A stretch of DNA of 18,475 bases from Streptosporangiaceae bacterium (lineage in GTDB: Bacteria > Actinomycetota > Actinomycetes > Streptosporangiales > Streptosporangiaceae). Each line of letters starts with the position of its first letter. The stretch's first letter is position 1. The translations under genes were made by a program, and so were the position numbers. Shown here one piece after another: positions 15,130-18,475 of this stretch. Location: positions 1 through 18,475 of the forward strand of contig JASIBM010000486.1 in assembly GCA_030045175.1 (NCBI GenBank). The letters are read 5' to 3'. The notes under the pieces are model-generated. The model was given only the letters and a program-made list of their open reading frames with translations. It was not told where the DNA came from and made no database searches.

Positions 15130-15968
15130 CGCAGCAGTCCACCGACTTGGGAGCGGCTGGAGTCCCGCAGGATGCGATCCGGCGGCTCGCCGAGCTTCAG
15201 CCGGGCAAGGCCGGCTCTATCTTCACGTCAGACCTTTCTGTCAACGAGTTCCTGCTCGTGCGCGAGGCGGGCTTCCGGCCGCTCGGGCTCGTGCTTGGCA
15301 GCTCGATCTACCACGTGGGCCTGCAGATCGGCAGGTGGAACAAGAACCAGGAGCTAGACGTGCTCTCCCAGGCGATGTACCACGCCAGGGAGCTCGCGAT
15401 GAGCCGGATGGAGGTCGAGGCCAAGACGCTCGGCGCTGACGGCGTCGTCGGGGTGCGGCTCGATGTCGAGATGAAGGAGTTCGGCTCCGACATCGCCGAG
15501 TTCATCGCCGTCGGCACCGCGGTCAAGGCCGAGCCGAACGCCGGCGGCGGGGGAGTGAAGAACTGGCGTAACAACAAGGACCTCCCGTTCACCTCCGACC
15601 TGTCCGGCCAGGACTTCTGGACGCTGATCAGGGCCGGCTACGCGCCGCTCGGCATGGTGATGGGCTCGTGCGTGTACCACATCGCGCACCAGCGGCTCGG
15701 CAGCGTCATCGGCAACATCGGGCGGAACGTCGAGATCGAGCAGTTCACCCAGGCGCTCTACGACGCCCGCGAGCTCGCGATGAGCCGGATGCAGGCCGAG
15801 GCCGAGGCGCTGCACGCGGAGGGCATCGTGGGCGTGCAGCTCAGGCAGCACTCGCACACCTGGGGCGGGCACACGACGGAGTTCTTCGCCATCGGCACCG
15901 CGGTGCGGCCGTTGCGCGATGACCACGTGATCGAGCGGCCGACCATGGTGCTCAGCCTGGACGCCTGA
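15126..15968 (+). CDS. YbjQ/UPF0145-type double-domain protein 4 (compact form)
   Basis: 280 residues, the shortest and the most regular of the four. Domain A about 31-135 and domain B about 154-262 are closely alike within the protein: IFTSDLSVNEF against PFTSDLSGQDF, YHARELAMSRMEVEA against YDARELAMSRMQAEA, and FIAVGTAV against FFAIGTAV. It lacks the long insert and all three Cys columns of proteins 1-3; its only Cys is 182. Domain B has a His-rich stretch (QHSHTWGGHT, about 241-250). The tail IERPTMVLSLD ends the protein. GAGGAG precedes the ATG, which overlaps the previous stop. Probably the form closest to the ordinary actinobacterial two-domain YbjQ protein. Confidence 0.85.
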   Translation: MTQQSTDLGAAGVPQDAIRRLAELQPGKAGSIFTSDLSVNEFLLVREAGFRPLGLVLGSSIYHVGLQIGRWNKNQELDVLSQAMYHARELAMSRMEVEAKTLGADGVVGVRLDVEMKEFGSDIAEFIAVGTAVKAEPNAGGGGVKNWRNNKDLPFTSDLSGQDFWTLIRAGYAPLGMVMGSCVYHIAHQRLGSVIGNIGRNVEIEQFTQALYDARELAMSRMQAEAEALHAEGIVGVQLRQHSHTWGGHTTEFFAIGTAVRPLRDDHVIERPTMVLSLDA

Positions 15969-15976
15969 GTCCGGGC

Positions 15977-16038
15977 TGGACGGTTGGGTTCGGCTGGATG
16001 GCTGAGTCCCGCGTGGATGGCTGAGTCCCGGCTGGATG
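15977..16038. repeat. Tandem repeat of about 19 bp after the YbjQ-type operon
   Basis: Two good units, tggatggctgagtcccgcg (15995-16013) and its near copy (16014-16032), a partial third (16033-16038) and a degenerate 18-bp unit before them (15977-15994). The array starts 9 bp after the operon stop. Confidence 0.6.
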
Positions 16039-16116
16039 CCCATGCCTGGACCCGACGCCTGAGGCTGCCCTTCGCGGTGATCTGCAGGAGCACTCATAGC
16101 ATCATGGAGTATCGAG

Positions 16117-16131
16117 TAGCACTACGTGCTA
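16117..16131. promoter_or_regulatory. Palindrome upstream of the GntR gene, candidate operator
   Basis: TAGCAC (16117-16122), TAC, GTGCTA (16126-16131): a perfect palindrome with 6-bp arms, just upstream of the candidate -35. A second, weaker one, GCAG (16144-16147) and CTGC (16156-16159), lies between -35 and -10. Dimeric GntR proteins bind such sites, so autoregulation is a fair inference. Confidence 0.45.
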
Positions 16132-16138
16132 GCGCAGG

Positions 16139-16166
16139 TTTACGCAGCTAGTAGACTGCCTACCTT
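16139..16166 (+). promoter_or_regulatory. Candidate promoter of a leaderless gntR transcript
   Basis: TTTACG (16139-16144), a 16-bp spacer and TACCTT (16161-16166). The GTG start at 16173 is 7 bp after the -10, where transcription would begin. There is no Shine-Dalgarno. Confidence 0.45.
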
Positions 16167-16172
16167 GATCGT

Positions 16173-16412
16173 GTGGCGCTCATCGACCCGCTTGCCGTGG
16201 AGTTCACCTACATCCAGATCGCCAATCACATCGAGGCGCGGATCGATGTGGGCGAGTTCAAGCACAAGTTGCCAGCGGAACGCGCGCTAGCCGCCGAGTA
16301 CGGCGTCGCTTACCAGACGCTGCGCCGGGCGATGCAGGTACTGCGTGATCGCGGCCGGATCATCACCCGCCAGGGCCGCGGCACGTTCGTCGCCCCGCCA
16401 GCGCGCACCTGA
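16173..16412 (+). CDS. GntR-family DNA-binding protein without effector domain
   Basis: 79 residues, consisting of the GntR winged helix only. IQIANHIEARIDVGEFKHKLPAERALAAEYGVAYQTLRRAMQVLRDRGRIITRQGRGTFVA in outline: helix 1 about 12-25, LPAERALA (33-40), the recognition region 44-60 and the wing RQGRGTFV (66-73). All GntR domains of this length class lack the ligand-binding half (FadR, HutC or YtrA type), so a signal would have to come from elsewhere or act through dimerisation. The GTG at 16173 suits the promoter above. It follows the YbjQ-type operon in the same direction and may regulate it or itself; this is inference. Confidence 0.85.
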   Translation: MALIDPLAVEFTYIQIANHIEARIDVGEFKHKLPAERALAAEYGVAYQTLRRAMQVLRDRGRIITRQGRGTFVAPPART

Positions 16413-16454
16413 GCCGGGCCTTACCTGAGCCGGGCCTTACCTGAGCCGGGCTCC
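16407..16454. repeat. 16-bp tandem repeat, three units, over the gntR stop codon
   Basis: acctgagccgggcctt at 16407-16422 and 16423-16438, and a third copy with a changed end at 16439-16454. The first unit contains the gntR stop codon, TGA (16410-16412). Confidence 0.75.
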
Positions 16455-16518
16455 GGCTGAGCCCGCCGGGGAACGAGGCAGAGAGCAGCGCCGGCGAAAC
16501 GGCGAAAGTGGAGCTGGC

Positions 16519-17136
16519 CTACGGGCGCGTGTCGGGACCAGTGATCCTGTCGAGCAGCCGGGCTAGCTGGGCGCGCGCCGCGAGCCTGCGTGCGTGGGGC
16601 GGCACCGGGCTCGGCGGTCGCTCGCACCGGCCGGCCACGGCAAGGCTGACCAGATGCTGCGCGCCGTCGAAGGTAACCGGCGCCTGGGCGGGAAGCACGC
16701 GCAGCGCCTCGTGCGCGATGCCGTCAAGTTCGTTGTCACCCTGGTCCAGCGCGAAGATCGCGGTCCCGGCCCGCTTCGCGTCAGCGACGTGCTCGAGCAA
16801 TTCGTCTGGTGCCGGGCCTGGGCTGACGACCAGCAGCGTCTGCGCGGCGCCAGCCTGGTCCAGCCGCTCGATGCCGACGCTCAGGTGTGGTGGCGCTCCA
16901 GCCGGCGGTGCCCAGCGCACGAGCGTTGGCGCCAGATCGGGCAGCCCGGCCAGGCGGGCCTCGTCGGCCAGGTGCGCCGTCATGTGCCACGGCTCCCAGG
17001 CGGGCGTCCCCACGATCAGCAGGCCGTGCGACCTGGTCGCCCGGCGGCGCAGGCTCCCCGCGAACTCGCTGGTGCGCTCGACCCAGCCGGTCGGCGCCAA
17101 GGCCGCGCGCAGCGCCTCGACCTGGGCCGCGTTCAT
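16519..17136 (-). CDS. Conserved-looking protein of unknown function with SIS-like core
   Basis: 205 residues, not assigned to a known family. The middle, TLLVVSPGPAPDEL through AKRAGTAIFAL and LDGIAHEALRVL (about 100-148), reads as a beta-alpha-beta unit like part of a SIS (sugar-isomerase) domain: a turn after VVSPG, a helix, a GTAIFAL strand, then a helix ending in AHEALRV. Earlier segments are HGLLIVGTPAWEPWHMTAHLADEARLAG in outline (37-64). The C-terminus is basic and helical. The ATG at 17136 lies inside the first unit of a repeat array and has no Shine-Dalgarno. It is transcribed towards gntR. Coding is supported by strong third-position GC and the low quality of the opposite frames; function is unknown. 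Confidence 0.65.
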   Translation of the reverse strand: MNAAQVEALRAALAPTGWVERTSEFAGSLRRRATRSHGLLIVGTPAWEPWHMTAHLADEARLAGLPDLAPTLVRWAPPAGAPPHLSVGIERLDQAGAAQTLLVVSPGPAPDELLEHVADAKRAGTAIFALDQGDNELDGIAHEALRVLPAQAPVTFDGAQHLVSLAVAGRCERPPSPVPPHARRLAARAQLARLLDRITGPDTRP

Positions 17137-17293
17137 GGGAAGTCCCGGGCTGGGATCACGGGAAGCCCTGGGCTGGAGTCACTGGAAGTCCAGTTCTGGT
17201 TCACGGAGAGTTCCTGTGTTAGTTCACGGCAAGTCGCTGAGCTTGGTTCACGGGGAGTCGCTGAGCTTGGTTCAAGGCAAGTCCGGGCAATGG
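17131..17293. repeat. 24-bp degenerate tandem repeat, seven units
   Basis: Units start at 17131, 17154, 17178, 17199, 17222, 17246 and 17270, with lengths 23, 24, 21, 23, 24, 24 and 24. Most open with GTTCACGG or a variant and carry AAGTC or GAGTC near position 11. Units 5 and 6 are nearly identical and end in CTGAGCTTG; units 1 and 2 end in GGGCTGG. Unit 1 contains the start codon of the minus-strand gene. Confidence 0.75.
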
Positions 17294-17463
17294 CTCGCAG
17301 AGAGCCCGGGGACTTGGGGCTCATGGGCATCCTGGGCTGCGCTCGCCGGAGCGTCATGCTGCCCGATGCGGGGGCGCCGCGCGGGAAGAGCGGGCCGGTT
17401 CAGCCGCCGCGCTGGCCTGTGCGAGTCTACCCGTATGACGAGTGCCGGCACAGGAGGCTTCCG
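17294..17463. other. Rest of the intergenic region before the F420 gene
   Basis: 170 bp between the repeat array and the LLM gene. The frame of the LLM gene is open across it, but it shows no conserved protein. It holds the Shine-Dalgarno at 17452-17457 and no clear promoter; TATGAC at 17434-17439 is a weak -10 candidate. Confidence 0.4.
17452..17457 (+). promoter_or_regulatory. Ribosome binding site deciding the LLM start
   Basis: AGGAGG is 6 nt before the ATG at 17464, where the conserved family N-terminus begins. This rules out the 290-codon upstream extension of the open frame. Confidence 0.75.
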
Positions 17464-18453
17464 ATGAGTCGTGCGCACATCGGCTACGCGGCGATGCTCG
17501 AGCAGTTCGGGCCGCTAGAGGTAACCGGCTACACGGCCGCCGCCGAGGCCGCGGGCTTCACCGGGGTGATGGCGGCGGACCACTTCCAGCCGTGGGTGCC
17601 AGCTCAGGGCCAGGCGCCGTTCGTCTGGAACGTGCTCACCGCGATGGGCGAGCGCACGGCCGGGGATCTCGGCCCGGGCGTCACCTGCCCGTCGTTCCGC
17701 TTCCACCCGGCGGTCGTGGCGCAGGCGTCGGCGACGCTCGCGACGATGTACCCGGGCAGGCACTGGCTCGGCATCGGCTCGGGCGAGGCGCTGAACGAGC
17801 ACGTAGTCGGCGGGTACTGGCCGGAGGCGCCGGAGCGGCTCGAGCGGATGTGGGAAGCGATAGAGATCATCCAGAAGCTGTTCAGCGGCAAGGATGTCAA
17901 GCATCGCGGCGCGTACTTCCGGATGGAGACGTGCCGGCTCTGGACGCTGCCCGACGCGCCGCCGCCCATCTACATCGCCACCGCGGGGCCGTTGACGGCG
18001 AAGCGGGCGGGGCGTGCCGTGGACGGGATCATCACCCCCGGCGCCCCGGCGGAGAAGATCTCGATGCTGCTCGACAGGTTCGACGCCGGCGCCAAGGAGG
18101 CCGGACGAGATGAAGGTAGCCAGGTCAAGATCCTTCAGCTGCATCTTTCATGGGCGCCAACGGATCGGCAGGCGCTGGACAACGCGGTGAGCGAATGGCC
18201 CAATGGCGGGATGAAATTCGCCAAGCAGGACATCCGGTCTCCCTACGACTTCGAGCAGATGGCCAGGCTGGTCCGGCCGGAGGACTTCACCGGCCGGATG
18301 CTGATCACATCGGATCTCGACGCGCACCGGGCCGACATCCAGCGCTACCTTGACCTCGGCATCGACCGGGTCTACCTGCACAACGTCGGGCGCAACCAGG
18401 AAGAGTGGATCGACGCGTTCGGCCGTGAGGTGCTGCCCAAGCTGACCCGCTGA
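17464..18453 (+). CDS. F420-dependent oxidoreductase, FGD-like (LLM class, TIGR03557 type)
   Basis: 329-residue TIM-barrel, luciferase-like enzyme that uses coenzyme F420, closest in pattern to F420-dependent glucose-6-phosphate dehydrogenase (FGD). Shared features: HIGYAAMLEQFGP at the N-terminus, DHFQPW (39-44, His40 and Trp44 being active-site residues in FGD), APFVWNVLTAMGERT, and GSGEALNE (105-112, Glu108). In mycobacterial FGD a TSGK motif supplies Lys198 for the sugar phosphate; here the matching segment is TPGA, without the Lys. Lys and Arg residues further on (AKQDIRSP and GRMLITSD) appear kept. It may therefore use a different substrate. It has its own Shine-Dalgarno and is divergent from the SIS-like gene across the repeat array. 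Confidence 0.9.
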   Translation: MSRAHIGYAAMLEQFGPLEVTGYTAAAEAAGFTGVMAADHFQPWVPAQGQAPFVWNVLTAMGERTAGDLGPGVTCPSFRFHPAVVAQASATLATMYPGRHWLGIGSGEALNEHVVGGYWPEAPERLERMWEAIEIIQKLFSGKDVKHRGAYFRMETCRLWTLPDAPPPIYIATAGPLTAKRAGRAVDGIITPGAPAEKISMLLDRFDAGAKEAGRDEGSQVKILQLHLSWAPTDRQALDNAVSEWPNGGMKFAKQDIRSPYDFEQMARLVRPEDFTGRMLITSDLDAHRADIQRYLDLGIDRVYLHNVGRNQEEWIDAFGREVLPKLTR

Positions 18454-18475
18454 GCGGGCGTGCGCTGGCCCGGGG

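Noticed and set aside
16081..16172. tRNA or small RNA in the A/T-richer gap before gntR
   Set aside because: No cloverleaf arms or anticodon stem could be built; the inverted repeats fit an operator better.
17131..17293. CRISPR array
   Set aside because: The units are contiguous, degenerate and 21-24 bp with no unique spacers, and no cas genes are near.
16594..17463. 290-codon upstream extension of the LLM oxidoreductase frame
   Set aside because: Antisense to the SIS-like gene and then the repeat array; a good ribosome binding site and the family N-terminus mark the start at 17464.

Overview
The window reads as chromosomal DNA of a high-GC actinomycete. Evidence: strong G/C bias at third codon positions, GTG starts, 4-bp ATGA gene overlaps, leaderless-looking promoters, a methionine aminopeptidase with the actinobacterial N-terminal arm, an F420-dependent glucose-6-phosphate-dehydrogenase-like enzyme, an MMPL transporter and several small lipoproteins. 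A Streptosporangiales-like or similar soil lineage is plausible, but the sequence does not fix the genus. I see no tRNA, rRNA, CRISPR array, prophage or insertion sequence.

Left part (1-8480): a minus-strand secreted CHAP amidase with tandem beta-propeller-type repeats runs off the left edge and has an apparent frameshift near its last visible repeat. Then come an esterase (+), a Yx(FWY)xxD lipoprotein (+), a diacylglycerol-kinase-type lipid kinase (-), a cutA/DUF2236 pair (+, overlapping), a membrane-anchored unknown overlapping a DoxX-like membrane protein (+), an exported serpin (+) and a histidine phosphatase (-).

Middle part (8481-12124): an MMPL-family transporter (+) with an N-terminal pentapeptide minisatellite converges on methionine aminopeptidase (-) across a perfect 17-bp inverted repeat. 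A conserved-looking 55-codon gene lies just upstream of, and divergent from, map.

Right part (12222-18475): the most unusual region. Four consecutive genes, each overlapping the next by ATGA, encode four related proteins, each with two YbjQ/UPF0145-type domains (eight domains in all). Proteins 1-3 share three Cys columns that protein 4 lacks, and all four end in a related LSLD-type tail. Next come a 79-residue DNA-binding-only GntR protein with a palindrome and a leaderless-looking promoter, a minus-strand unknown protein with a SIS-like core, and an FGD-like F420 oxidoreductase. Three short tandem-repeat arrays of related composition sit in the non-coding gaps around the GntR and unknown genes.

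The four-gene YbjQ cassette is the best candidate for an undescribed system. A reasonable inference is that the four proteins assemble together, possibly as a metal- or ligand-binding hetero-oligomer. Nothing in the sequence proves its function.
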